This document shows positions 8,506 to 17,093 of a DNA stretch of 64,000 nt, piece after piece. Within the stretch, counting starts at the first letter, position 1. Every line of letters begins with the position of its first letter. The stretch is taken from contig JASENG010000005.1 of the NCBI GenBank assembly GCA_030027265.1, positions 124,001 through 188,000 on the forward strand, read 5' to 3'. Both the position numbers and the translations under genes were made by a program. Under the pieces are notes generated by a model. It did not search any database and was not told the origin of the DNA. It was given only the letters and a program-made list of their open reading frames with translations. The DNA comes from Lysinibacillus fusiformis (GTDB lineage: Bacteria > Bacillota > Bacilli > Bacillales_A > Planococcaceae).

Positions 8506-9339
8506 TTACTTGATCGCCCCTTCTGTCATCCCTTTTACAATGTGGCGTTGGAAAATCGAATAGAAGATAATCACAGGGATTACTGCAATAGATAAACCAG
8601 CAAATAGGACACCCCACGCACTTTCATATTGGGCACTTGTTTTTAACAAATCCATCGCAATTCCTAATGTATTTTTACTATCAGCTTGCAATAGTATCAA
8701 AGCCATAAAATACTCATTCCAAAAAGCAATTGCATTTAAAATAGAGGAAGTTACAATGCCCGATACGATTAATGGTGTGACAATTTTAAAAAGGATGCCG
8801 AATGGACTCATTCCATCGATTGCAGCAGCTTCTTCCAATTCTTTTGGGACATTTCCCATAAAACTGATTAAAATGAAAATGGTAAATGGTATATGGGAAA
8901 CCGCATATACCAGTGATAATGCCCAAAGGTTATCTAATAGATTGAATTTTAAAAGGAGGAAGAATAACGGAATCCATCCCAATACTGAAGGAATCATCAT
9001 AGAAGCAAGATATGTATTCAGCAAGATTTCATTGCCCTTAAACCTTAATCTTTCTAAGGCATAAGCTGTTGGGATAGAAAAAGCCAAAGTTAGTACGGTA
9101 CCTAAAAATGTAACAAATAAACTATTTAAAAAAGCACGTCCAATATTATAATCCGTCCACGCAACTACAAAATTTTTAAAATTCAATGTTGCAGGCAAAG
9201 ACCAAGGCGAAGTAAAAATTTCTGCATTCGTCTTTAAAGCACCGATAAACATCCAGATAAGAGGGAATATCACCATAAATGACCATAGTAATAAAGGAAT
9301 TCTTACCGCTATTCCAGATAATGATTTTACATTTTTCAT
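8506..9339 (-). CDS. Sugar ABC transporter permease, MalG-like
   Basis: One of two membrane subunits of a CUT1 sugar importer, 277 residues with about six hydrophobic segments. The coupling motif that docks on the ATPase is seen as EEAAAIDGMSPFGILFKIVTPLI around residues 180-200. The ATG is preceded by GGGAGG. It follows the MalF-like permease by 10 bases. By context the substrate is an amino sugar or muropeptide. Confidence 0.9.
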   Translation of the reverse strand: MKNVKSLSGIAVRIPLLLWSFMVIFPLIWMFIGALKTNAEIFTSPWSLPATLNFKNFVVAWTDYNIGRAFLNSLFVTFLGTVLTLAFSIPTAYALERLRFKGNEILLNTYLASMMIPSVLGWIPLFFLLLKFNLLDNLWALSLVYAVSHIPFTIFILISFMGNVPKELEEAAAIDGMSPFGILFKIVTPLIVSGIVTSSILNAIAFWNEYFMALILLQADSKNTLGIAMDLLKTSAQYESAWGVLFAGLSIAVIPVIIFYSIFQRHIVKGMTEGAIK

Positions 9340-9349
9340 GCTATCCCTC

Positions 9350-10243
9350 CTAATACTCTACTTTTTCTTTTTTCAATATAAACTGTAAAACAACAACTGT
9401 TACTAGCGAGATTACTAGAATCAAGACACCAATCGCAGCTCCATAGCCAAATTGGAAATCTTCAAATGCCTTTTGATATAAATAGGAGCCCATTACCTCG
9501 GTTGCCATTCCGGGCCCTCCACTCGTCATTACTTGAACTAGCACAAATGAACCATTCAAAGATGTAATAACGATATAGATAATCGAAGTTTTGATTTGCG
9601 GCCAAATTAAAGGGACGGTGATTTTCCAAAATTGCTGCCACTCACTAGCTCCATCAATATGTGCTGCTTCATATAGACTCTTAGGGATATTGGTAATCCC
9701 CCCCATTAATAGAAGCATAAATAATCCAATTCCTGCCCATATCGCCGGGATTGCAACACTTGGCAGCGCCCAGGTCATATCACCCAGCCATGGTCTGGCC
9801 CATTCCTCCAAACCAATAGATCGGAGTACCCCATTTACAACCCCGATATTTGGATCATATATAAATTGCCAAAGTATCCCAATCACGACAACCGACATAA
9901 TGTTTGGGAAGAAAAACACAATTCGATAGAAAGGTGCTTCTTTAATTTTTAGTTGCGTCAAGGCAACGGCAAAGAATAGTGCTAATAACATAATTCCTAT
10001 TAATTTTATAAAAACAAAGAAGTAATCATTTAAAATGGCTTTTGGAATAACGGCATCATGAAATATTCTTTGATAATTATCGAGCCCAATAAATTCCTTT
10101 ACAGAACTAGTACCTGACCAGTCAAAGAAGGAATAATAGATGCCGCCCAGCATGGGATAGACTGTAAATATACAGAAAACAAGAAAAGTTGGAAGTAAAC
10201 AAAAGGCTAAAAAGAGATATTTTTGTTTTTTAGACTGAACCAA
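9350..10243 (-). CDS. Sugar ABC transporter permease, MalF-like
   Basis: The second membrane subunit of the amino-sugar importer, about 297 residues and six predicted helices. The EAA loop reads YEAAHIDGASEWQQFWKITVPLI near residue 190-212. TTG at 10243 is chosen because AGAGGTG lies about six bases before it; an in-frame GTG at 10252 overlaps that site. The gene is separated from the upstream binding protein gene by a hairpin at 10360-10394, which may lower permease expression relative to the binding protein. Confidence 0.9.
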   Translation of the reverse strand: MVQSKKQKYLFLAFCLLPTFLVFCIFTVYPMLGGIYYSFFDWSGTSSVKEFIGLDNYQRIFHDAVIPKAILNDYFFVFIKLIGIMLLALFFAVALTQLKIKEAPFYRIVFFFPNIMSVVVIGILWQFIYDPNIGVVNGVLRSIGLEEWARPWLGDMTWALPSVAIPAIWAGIGLFMLLLMGGITNIPKSLYEAAHIDGASEWQQFWKITVPLIWPQIKTSIIYIVITSLNGSFVLVQVMTSGGPGMATEVMGSYLYQKAFEDFQFGYGAAIGVLILVISLVTVVVLQFILKKEKVEY

Positions 10244-10359
10244 ACTTGTCACCTCTTTCTATAATAATGGTAGGAAACTTGGCTTATCGAAAAATCTATT
10301 AGCAATCAGCCTCAGTTCACTTTGGGATAATATATTTTTGCACTTTCTAATCCGTTAAA

Positions 10360-10394
10360 TTAAGAGAGATGTAATTACTTACATTCTCTCTTAA
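10360..10394 (-). terminator. Intercistronic hairpin between binding protein and permease genes
   Basis: The arm TTAAGAGAGATGTAA (10360-10374) pairs with 10379-10394 with a single bulge and a four-base loop. No long T-run follows on the minus strand, so it is more likely an mRNA stabiliser or partial terminator than a full stop. It lies 19 bases after the binding protein stop. Confidence 0.6.
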
Positions 10395-10412
10395 TCTCAG
10401 TTTTATCAACTA

Positions 10413-11795
10413 TTAATTACCATTTAATTCTTTCGCTTTGTTTGTCATTTTTTCAACAAATTCTTCTGCTGTAATACGGCCCATTAAAATCTCTACAATT
10501 TGCAGCTTGATTTCATTCGTAATTTCCACAGCTACATCTTGAATTTCTCCTTCTGGTGTATTGCGATTGTAAATTTGAATTTGCCCTGGATTATTAATCA
10601 TTTCATTGATACCTTTTAAGAATTCAGGAACATTATTATTCGAAGAAAGATCTACATTTTTCAGGTTCATAATCGCACCTGTAGACTCGGCAAATTTTTC
10701 TGCATTTTCTTTCGTGAAAACAAATTCTAAAAATGCTTTTGCAGCATCTACGTTTTCTGATTCTTGTGCAATTGCTATTGTTCGAATATCTGGAACTAGC
10801 GCCATTGGTTTTCCGGAATCATTCATTGGTGTCGGAACAAATGAATACTCAAAATTCTCTGGCGTATCATTAATCATCTCATTCGGCAGCCAGAATCCTA
10901 CAGGGATGTATGCATTTTTATGAAGCAGGAAATTCATTTGAGATTGTGTATGACTATACGCAGCAAAGCCTGAATCAACTAAATCCGCTTCAACAATCTC
11001 TTGAACTTTCTTCATTACATTTAATACTTCTTCCCCTTCCCACGCTTCTACATTACCATTTGATAAATCATTTAATAATTCTTCTCCACCCGCTGCAGCA
11101 AAGGCTGGATACAGAACTCCACGCTGGAAGTATTGAGCATATTGTCCAGTTGTATTAAACGGAGCAATCCCGGCATCTTCTTTGATCTGTTTCATTGATG
11201 CTATCCAGCTGTCAAAATCAGTAGGCGCTTCCCATCCTTGCTCTTTAAACCATGCGCCATCGTACCACATACCCCACGTATCAAATACTAGCGGTAAGCT
11301 GTAGATCTTCCCGCCATCTATTTCTTCTACTGGTGATATAAAGCTATCTAATAAAGGCGTTCCATCTTCCATCGTAATTCCTTTAGCCCATTCACTAATA
11401 TCCATTAACTGGCCATCACTAATCATTTGCGTTTCGTTTGCACCATTTCCATCAATATAGACGACATCAGGTGGATCATTGGAAATCCATCGAGTATTCA
11501 TTTCTGTATTAATATCTGGTCCTGAGTGTTCGATTACGTTAACGTCCGGGTATTTTCCTTTAAAGTCTTCAATGACAGACTTCCACCATTCATCTCCATA
11601 ACCGCCTACGAAATATTGAATCTCTAAATCGCCTGATATCCCGCCACTATTACCGTTTTCTGTTGTACTAGGTGAACTTGACTCTTCTTCTGTTTCAGCT
11701 TCATCTTCCGGTGTTTCAGAACATGCCGCTAAAACGAAAATCAGTAGTAGACCAAACATCAACAACCAGCTTTTTTTGAACCGTTTTTCCCCCAC
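10413..11795 (-). CDS. Sugar ABC transporter substrate-binding lipoprotein
   Basis: Extracellular binding protein (family 1) anchored to the membrane as a lipoprotein. The signal peptide has a basic N terminus (EKRFKKS), a hydrophobic core and the lipobox LAAC, followed by an acidic Ser/Glu linker. The start is GTG at 11795 because CTCCTTT (the complement of AAAGGAG) lies eight bases upstream; an ATG at 11840 in frame has no site and would put 15 residues before the signal peptide. About 460 residues. First structural gene after the RpiR-type regulator. Substrate assigned from context as GlcNAc/MurNAc or muropeptide fragments; it could equally be a chitin or peptidoglycan disaccharide. Confidence 0.88.
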   Translation of the reverse strand: MGEKRFKKSWLLMFGLLLIFVLAACSETPEDEAETEEESSSPSTTENGNSGGISGDLEIQYFVGGYGDEWWKSVIEDFKGKYPDVNVIEHSGPDINTEMNTRWISNDPPDVVYIDGNGANETQMISDGQLMDISEWAKGITMEDGTPLLDSFISPVEEIDGGKIYSLPLVFDTWGMWYDGAWFKEQGWEAPTDFDSWIASMKQIKEDAGIAPFNTTGQYAQYFQRGVLYPAFAAAGGEELLNDLSNGNVEAWEGEEVLNVMKKVQEIVEADLVDSGFAAYSHTQSQMNFLLHKNAYIPVGFWLPNEMINDTPENFEYSFVPTPMNDSGKPMALVPDIRTIAIAQESENVDAAKAFLEFVFTKENAEKFAESTGAIMNLKNVDLSSNNNVPEFLKGINEMINNPGQIQIYNRNTPEGEIQDVAVEITNEIKLQIVEILMGRITAEEFVEKMTNKAKELNGN

Positions 11796-11856
11796 TGTAA
11801 ACACTCCTTTAATAGTTTTATATGTAAACCAGTTAAACACATAAAAAACGTGATAA

Positions 11857-11870
11857 TTGGTTTAAACCAA
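11857..11870. promoter_or_regulatory. Perfect 14-bp palindrome upstream of the importer genes
   Basis: TTGGTTTAAACCAA is a perfect palindrome in the 108-base gap between the regulator and binding protein genes. It has the form of an operator for a dimeric repressor. It differs from the palindrome at the regulator's own promoter (12807-12821), so the bound protein is not clear. Confidence 0.4.
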
Positions 11871-11903
11871 GAATATAGTAAAGTTATTTACGTAAACATC
11901 GTT

Positions 11904-12752
11904 TTATTTTGAGTAGTGCGATAATATCTCTCTTGATCTATCTAGATATGTTACGGATTCATCAAAATTAATAGAGGCTAATCCTGTAAATAATATGTCT
12001 ATGATTGTAAGCTGGGAAATTCTTGATGCGGTTGCGGCACTTCTGATGAGAGTCTCTGTAGAGGATACATATAAGTTGATGTCTGAAAGCTTCTGAAGTG
12101 TATTTGTTTTATATACGGATAGGGATATGATTTTAATATTATTTTCTTTTGCGAATCTGACAGTATTGATGATTTCTTTCGTTTCTCCAGAATAGGAGAT
12201 TGCAAAGACGACATCTTCTTCACCCATATTTGATATTGAAACTAGTTGTGAATGGCTGTCTATGAGGGTTTCACATCGTTTATTAATTCGTTTTAACTTT
12301 TGTTCAAAGTCTAAAGCAACAATGGCTGATGCACCTACTCCTATAATGGCAATCTTTCTTGCACGGTTGAGCTCCTGAATTGCCAGGTTCAAAATAGATT
12401 CATCTAGAACTGCCAATGTATTTTTTATGGAATAAATATTGTTGGAGGCTATCTTTTGGACTGTATCAGATAGGCTGGCCTCTGCGGAAAGATCCTGGTA
12501 TTTATCCTCAAGTGTATTGTCATTGGGAATCGCTGCTGCAACGCTTAACTTCAAGTCGCGAAAACCCTTATAATTCAATGATTTACACATACGAATAATC
12601 GACGCTTCACTTGTATTTGTCTTCTCGGATAATTCAGCTATAGGCATATGTAATATATTTTTGGGATTTTTCAAAATATATTCTGCTACTCTTTTTTCGG
12701 ATGGTTTTAACATTTCCATTCCATACCTTACTCTATCTAATCCATTGTCCAT
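11904..12752 (-). CDS. MurR/RpiR family transcriptional regulator
   Basis: Sugar-phosphate-responsive regulator. An N-terminal helix-turn-helix of the HTH_6 type (KPSEKRVAEYIL to SEASIIRMCKSLNYKGFRDLK, about 16-68) is followed by a SIS domain (about 120-260, IAIIGVGASAIVALDFEQKLKRI and VVFAISYSGETKEI). ATG at 12752 is favoured since AAGG lies eight bases before it; a GTG at 12761 overlaps that site. It heads the amino-sugar operon and is the natural sensor of MurNAc-6-P or GlcN-6-P. A palindrome overlapping its own -10 box suggests autoregulation. Confidence 0.88.
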   Translation of the reverse strand: MDNGLDRVRYGMEMLKPSEKRVAEYILKNPKNILHMPIAELSEKTNTSEASIIRMCKSLNYKGFRDLKLSVAAAIPNDNTLEDKYQDLSAEASLSDTVQKIASNNIYSIKNTLAVLDESILNLAIQELNRARKIAIIGVGASAIVALDFEQKLKRINKRCETLIDSHSQLVSISNMGEEDVVFAISYSGETKEIINTVRFAKENNIKIISLSVYKTNTLQKLSDINLYVSSTETLIRSAATASRISQLTIIDILFTGLASINFDESVTYLDRSREILSHYSK

Positions 12753-12806
12753 TGGCTTCACCTTTTTCTTCTACGAAATAAAACTACATAAAATCAAAAT
12801 GATTAG

Positions 12807-12821
12807 TGTAATTAAATTACA
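12807..12821. promoter_or_regulatory. Probable RpiR-type operator
   Basis: TGTAATTAAATTACA is a perfect 7-1-7 palindrome touching the -10 box of the regulator promoter and extending into the start of the transcript. RpiR/MurR-family operators are commonly A+T-rich palindromes of this kind. Binding here would block RNA polymerase, giving autorepression; this is inference. Confidence 0.6.
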
Positions 12822-12849
12822 TTGTAATGAAATCAGGAATTTCCGTCAA
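12821..12849 (-). promoter_or_regulatory. Sigma-A promoter of the amino-sugar operon
   Basis: On the minus strand a -35 box TTGACG (12849-12844) and a -10 box TACAAT (12826-12821) are 17 bases apart. Transcription would start around 12814 and read the regulator, then the importer and catabolic genes down to the terminator at 2276. Confidence 0.75.
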
Positions 12850-12892
12850 TACATTTTTCGTAAACTTTTGAATATTTAGTTTTTTATAGAGG

Positions 12893-12931
12893 TAAAAAAA
12901 TTCGTGCATTAGGAAAGGACCTAATGCACGA
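12893..12931 (-). terminator. Terminator of thyA
   Basis: An 11-bp stem (12902-12912 with 12921-12931; TCGTGCATTAG arm) is followed on the minus strand by a seven-base T-run. It lies 26 bases after the thymidylate synthase stop and isolates that gene from the regulator promoter. Confidence 0.85.
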
Positions 12932-12957
12932 GTTTCTATATTTTAATGATATTCAAT

Positions 12958-13938
12958 TTAAACTGCTACCGGCGCTTTAATTGCCGGATGAGGGTTGTAG
13001 CCTTCAATTGTTAAATCTTCCAATTCAACATCGAATATCGATGTTTTTTCCGGATTAATTTTTAATGTCGGGAACTGGCGGGGCTCACGTGATAGTTGCT
13101 CTGTTACTTGTTCAATATGATTGGAATAGATATGAGCATCCCCAATTGAATGAACAAATTCTCCAACCTCCAATCCACATTCATGAGCTATTAAATAAGT
13201 TAACAGTGCATAAGAACTGACATTATAAGGAATTCCAAGGAATTGATCTCCGCTTCGTTGTGTCAGCATGCAGCTTAATTTACCATCCGCTACATAAAAT
13301 TGAAACATTGCATGGCATGGAGGAAGTGCCGCCTTACTGCCTTTTCCCCCTGCATTAATTACATCTTCAGGATTCCAGGCATTTACTATGATTCTTCTGG
13401 AATCAGGGTTATTTTTAATTTGATCAATTGCATCTTGTAATTGGTCAATGCTCTCACCATCGGAAGTTGTCCAATTCCGCCATTGCTTTCCGTATACATT
13501 TCCTAAATCCCCATATTTTGCAGCAAATTGATCGTCTTCTAATATTCTTTGACAAAAGGATTTGAGTTCTATTTGATAGAGATTATTGAATTCTTCATCG
13601 ACTAAACAACGCCGGCCAAAATCTGTCATATCCGGTCCTGTATATTCTTCCGATTCTACCCAACGCTTGAATGCCCATTCATCCCAGATATGGTTGTTAT
13701 GCTGGAGTAAATAACGAATATTTGTATCACCTTTAATAAACCATAATAATTCACTTGCTATTAATTTAAACGACACTCTTTTTGTAGTAAATAATGGAAA
13801 ACCTTTACTTAAATCAAACCGCATTTGATACCCAAAAATACTAAAAGTTCCAGTTCCAGTACGGTCTTCCTTTGCGATACCCTTTTCCAGAGTATTTCTT
13901 AATAAATTTAGATATTCGTATTCAGGATGTCTATCCAA
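12958..13938 (-). CDS. thyA: Thymidylate synthase ThyA
   Basis: Makes dTMP from dUMP with methylenetetrahydrofolate. The family signature with the catalytic cysteine is seen as [12 protein letters not shown] (about residue 215), along with [20 protein letters not shown] and the C-terminal motif ending KAPVAV. About 326 residues, the longer form found in staphylococci and Planococcaceae rather than the 264-residue form. TTG at 13938 is preferred (AGAGGTG upstream); GTG at 13947 overlaps the site. No dihydrofolate reductase gene follows, although thyA and dfrA are often adjacent in Bacilli; a terminator follows instead. Confidence 0.95.
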   Translation of the reverse strand: MDRHPEYEYLNLLRNTLEKGIAKEDRTGTGTFSIFGYQMRFDLSKGFPLFTTKRVSFKLIASELLWFIKGDTNIRYLLQHNNHIWDEWAFKRWVESEEYTGPDMTDFGRRCLVDEEFNNLYQIELKSFCQRILEDDQFAAKYGDLGNVYGKQWRNWTTSDGESIDQLQDAIDQIKNNPDSRRIIVNAWNPEDVINAGGKGSKAALPPCHAMFQFYVADGKLSCMLTQRSGDQFLGIPYNVSSYALLTYLIAHECGLEVGEFVHSIGDAHIYSNHIEQVTEQLSREPRQFPTLKINPEKTSIFDVELEDLTIEGYNPHPAIKAPVAV

Positions 13939-14038
13939 TTCAATCACCTCTTAATTGACCTATACCTTAATTATAAAGGTAAAAATAATAATTTGTAGAC
14001 TATTTCTCTAATCTATTAATCAGCGCTAAAAATAAAAG

Positions 14039-14067
14039 AAGAAGTACCATTTATGACGGTACTTCTT
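14039..14067 (-). terminator. Terminator overlapping the end of the MFS gene
   Basis: The stem AGAAGTACC/GGTACTTCT (14039-14047 with 14058-14066) contains the MFS stop codon in its loop region (14051-14053). On the minus strand it is followed by TCTTTTATTTTT. It ends the TRAP/MFS transcription unit. Confidence 0.75.
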
Positions 14068-15259
14068 TTTTTGCTGCGAGGAATTTCAGTGAAATTTGCA
14101 AGAAAACTAAATAAACGGCCGTCATAGCAAGGGTGCAATAAATCACTCCACCCCAATTCCATAAATCCCATAAAGGTCCTATCAGTGTGCTCCCTGATGC
14201 TACTCCAATATAATAAGCCACTAAATAAAGACTTGAAGCGCTGCCTTTTAAATGTGTGGCTGTTTTACTAACGGAGGATGCTGTAAGGGAATGTGCAGTA
14301 AAAAAGCCAAAGCATAGAATACATAACCCAATAAGCACGATGATTAAAGAAGAATGTAATGTGCAAGCAACCCCGATAATTAAAATAAGGATGGCAACAA
14401 CTCTTATTTTTTCTAGATGAAAACGATTTGATAGCCAACTTGCAATTGGTGCACCGAGAATGCCAAATGCATATGCAAAGTAAAAATACGAAATTGTTTC
14501 AAGAGATAACGAGAATGGTGCAGAAGTTAGATGGAAAGGTAAATAAGTCCACGTACCTGTAAACGTTATTTGCAAAACAATTCCAAGGCCGAACATTACT
14601 AGTAGCGCAGGATTTCTTAAATGATAGCTAAATCCAATTAAGTCTTCTTTAAAACTTCGATTTCTAGATACAAAATTTCTTGATTTCGGTAATGCAAACA
14701 ATACAATCAGCAACACCATCAAGCCAAATACAACGATAAAAGTTAGAGATAATTGCCAGTTATAACGCTCGGCAACAAAGCCCGCTACAATTCTGCCGAT
14801 CATTCCACCAAGTGCATTCGTAGATATGTATAGTGCAGTCGCAAAAGAACTAGACTTTGGATCGATCTCTTCCCCTATATATGCTAGTGCAGCTGCTGGC
14901 ACTCCTGCAAGAGTAAATCCCTGAACAAACCGCAAAGCTACAATGAGAAAATAGGAATCGACAAAAGGTATAACGATAAATGGAATAATTGATAGAAAAA
15001 TAGACAGTTTTATAAATAACACTCGTCCATTCCTATCAGACAAAAATCCCAGAACAATTAATCCTGCAATCAGCGAAACCGTAGTTACTGACATTGACAT
15101 ACTTGAATACGAAACAGAAATGGAATACTCCTCCGTTAAAACCGGGAGGAGTGGTTGAAATGTGTAAAAAGCTGCGAAAGTAAACATAGATGCAAGACCT
15201 AAACTCATCACAATTATCCAAAACTGTTTATCTTTTATTTCATACCCCTTTGTGTACAT
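14051..15259 (-). CDS. MFS transporter, probable drug or metabolite exporter
   Basis: An integral membrane protein of 402 residues with about 12 hydrophobic segments in two halves. The loop 2-3 motif appears as GFLSDRNGRVLFIK (about 72-85), typical of the major facilitator superfamily DHA/YnfM-like exporters. The ATG at 15259 follows AAGGTG. It begins 22 bases after the DctM stop with no terminator between, so it may be co-transcribed with the TRAP genes. Substrate unknown; export of a C4-dicarboxylate-related compound is possible but unsupported. Confidence 0.85.
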   Translation of the reverse strand: MYTKGYEIKDKQFWIIVMSLGLASMFTFAAFYTFQPLLPVLTEEYSISVSYSSMSMSVTTVSLIAGLIVLGFLSDRNGRVLFIKLSIFLSIIPFIVIPFVDSYFLIVALRFVQGFTLAGVPAAALAYIGEEIDPKSSSFATALYISTNALGGMIGRIVAGFVAERYNWQLSLTFIVVFGLMVLLIVLFALPKSRNFVSRNRSFKEDLIGFSYHLRNPALLVMFGLGIVLQITFTGTWTYLPFHLTSAPFSLSLETISYFYFAYAFGILGAPIASWLSNRFHLEKIRVVAILILIIGVACTLHSSLIIVLIGLCILCFGFFTAHSLTASSVSKTATHLKGSASSLYLVAYYIGVASGSTLIGPLWDLWNWGGVIYCTLAMTAVYLVFLQISLKFLAAKKEVPS

Positions 15260-15281
15260 TTAGAACACCTTCTTATGACTG

Positions 15282-16553
15282 TCATTCACCGATTCCAAAA
15301 GGTAACCATAGCGACAATTGCGGGAATAGCACCACTAATGCCAAGAATAGAATCATTAGGACGATAAATGGAATTACCCCTTTAACAACAACATTAAGTT
15401 TTTCTTTGGCAATCCCGCTTACAACAAATAAGTTTAATCCAACCGGCGGAGTTATCATACCAAGCTCTAAGTTGATTACCATAATAATAGCAAAATGATA
15501 TAAGTTAATATCATAGTGAGCTAGGATTGGCAGTAAAATTGGCAATACGATTAAGATAATTGATACTGCTTCCAAGAACATACCTAAAATAAAGAATAAA
15601 ATATTAACGATAATCATAAATGTCCATTTATTAATACCGCTTTCAGAAATCCATGCCCCTACTTCTTGCGGAACTTGTTCATTTGTTAAATATAAACCAA
15701 ATAATGATGCAGCGCCAATAATTAAGAAGATCATCGCTGTTACGTTAATGGATTCAACAAAAATTGGACGAAGATCTTGCCATTTCAATTCGCGATAAAC
15801 AAATGCAGAAACGATTAAGCCATAAACTACGGCAATTACAGCAGATTCTGTTGGAGTAACAGCACCAGAATAAATTGAACCTAAAATTAAAATAGGTAAA
15901 AATGCTCCCCAGATTGCTTTTAAAGATCTGCGGCCACGTTCGCTCCAAGGAGCTTTTTCGTCTCCTTTGAAGCCGTTTCTCTTAGCATAAATGATTGCTG
16001 ATCCTATTAATAAAATCGTTAAGCCAATTCCAGGAATAACACCTGCCATGAATAATTTACCGATTGATTCTTCAGATGTAATACCATAAATAATTAAAGG
16101 AACACTTGGAGGAATTAGAATACCTAAAGTACCCCCGGCAGCTACAAGACCTAATGAGTATTTTTTGTCATAACCTGCAGCTAACATCGCAGGAATCATA
16201 ATAGAACCAATTGCTGCAGCTGTTGCAGGAGAAGAACCCGAAATTGCGGCGAAAATTGCGCAAGCTAAAATTGTAACTACTGATAATCCGCCTGGCAAGT
16301 GCCCTACCCATGAACGTAATGCTTCAATTAGGTATTTGGAAATTCCTCCGCGCGCCATGATTACCCCCGCCAATACAAATCCAGGGATTGCCATCATCGG
16401 GAAAGAATCCAGAGCAGTGAACATTCGTTGAGGCATCATATTCATATTAAAATCAGACATAAATAATACAAAAATAGTAGATAATGCTAAACTAATCGCA
16501 ACGGGAACACGTAAAAATATTAGAACGAAGAAACTAATTAAGAGGGTTAGCAT
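15282..16553 (-). CDS. dctM: TRAP transporter large permease DctM
   Basis: Main channel subunit of a TRAP-type secondary importer driven by a sodium or proton gradient. About 423 residues with 12 or so hydrophobic segments and the family blocks FPMMAIPGFVLAGVIM, ISGSSPATAAAIGSIMIPAM, LGILIPPSVPLIIYG and INLELGMITPPVGLNLFV. The ATG at 16553 is chosen because AAAGGG lies eight bases ahead; a GTG at 16562 overlaps it. It overlaps the end of dctQ by 20 bases, the usual coupling. Substrate class is judged from the adjoining dicarboxylate sensing genes. Confidence 0.92.
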   Translation of the reverse strand: MLTLLISFFVLIFLRVPVAISLALSTIFVLFMSDFNMNMMPQRMFTALDSFPMMAIPGFVLAGVIMARGGISKYLIEALRSWVGHLPGGLSVVTILACAIFAAISGSSPATAAAIGSIMIPAMLAAGYDKKYSLGLVAAGGTLGILIPPSVPLIIYGITSEESIGKLFMAGVIPGIGLTILLIGSAIIYAKRNGFKGDEKAPWSERGRRSLKAIWGAFLPILILGSIYSGAVTPTESAVIAVVYGLIVSAFVYRELKWQDLRPIFVESINVTAMIFLIIGAASLFGLYLTNEQVPQEVGAWISESGINKWTFMIIVNILFFILGMFLEAVSIILIVLPILLPILAHYDINLYHFAIIMVINLELGMITPPVGLNLFVVSGIAKEKLNVVVKGVIPFIVLMILFLALVVLFPQLSLWLPFGIGE

Positions 16554-17025
16554 ACTCTTCACCCTTTCTGCGCAGAATGTTTACTAATCTCTCGATGAAA
16601 CGAAGCAAGAATAGTACACCTGAAATTGGTAAGATTAGGTATACAACCCACATAGGTATCCCAACATCTAGTGATACCATCCCAGAAGAGTAACGATTTT
16701 CTACAAGCACGAAACCGTAATATGTATAAATTAAGCAGAAAATAATGCTCAAAGTAGTCGCTACAATATTTAATATCAATTGCATTGGTTTGTTAAGTTT
16801 GTCGAATAGAATATCAACTTGAATATGTTGATTATGTTTTAATGCCATTCCAAAACCTAAGAATGTACCCCAAATAATTGAATAACGTGCAATTTCCTCA
16901 ACCCATGCTTGCGGGTCATTAAAAATGTACCGCATAACAACTCCATAGAAAATTAAAAAAATGCCCGCTGCAAAAACAATTCCAGCAGCAATTTCTTCAA
17001 AGTACGACCAAACTTTCTGTAGCAT
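16534..17025 (-). CDS. dctQ: TRAP transporter small permease DctQ
   Basis: Small membrane subunit of the TRAP importer, about 163 residues with four hydrophobic helices. It shows the family pattern VEEIARYSIIWGTFLGFGMALKHNQHIQVDIL in the second helix/loop. ATG at 17025 is used; the GTG at 17037 lies too close to AAAGGAG. A hairpin lies between it and the upstream binding protein gene, and dctM overlaps its 3' end. Confidence 0.9.
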   Translation of the reverse strand: MLQKVWSYFEEIAAGIVFAAGIFLIFYGVVMRYIFNDPQAWVEEIARYSIIWGTFLGFGMALKHNQHIQVDILFDKLNKPMQLILNIVATTLSIIFCLIYTYYGFVLVENRYSSGMVSLDVGIPMWVVYLILPISGVLFLLRFIERLVNILRRKGEEYANPLN

Positions 17026-17061
17026 TTTTGATTTCACTCCTTTTTGGTTTAATTAAAGAGT

Positions 17062-17084
17062 GAGTGCCGAGAAGTCCGGCACTC
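17062..17084 (-). terminator. Intercistronic hairpin between dctP and dctQ
   Basis: GAGTGCCG (17062-17069) pairs with CGGCACTC (17077-17084) around a seven-base loop. It lies ten bases after the dctP stop and has only a weak T-tract on the minus strand. It probably protects the binding protein message or partly terminates transcription. Confidence 0.6.
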
Positions 17085-17093
17085 AGGAGAAAA

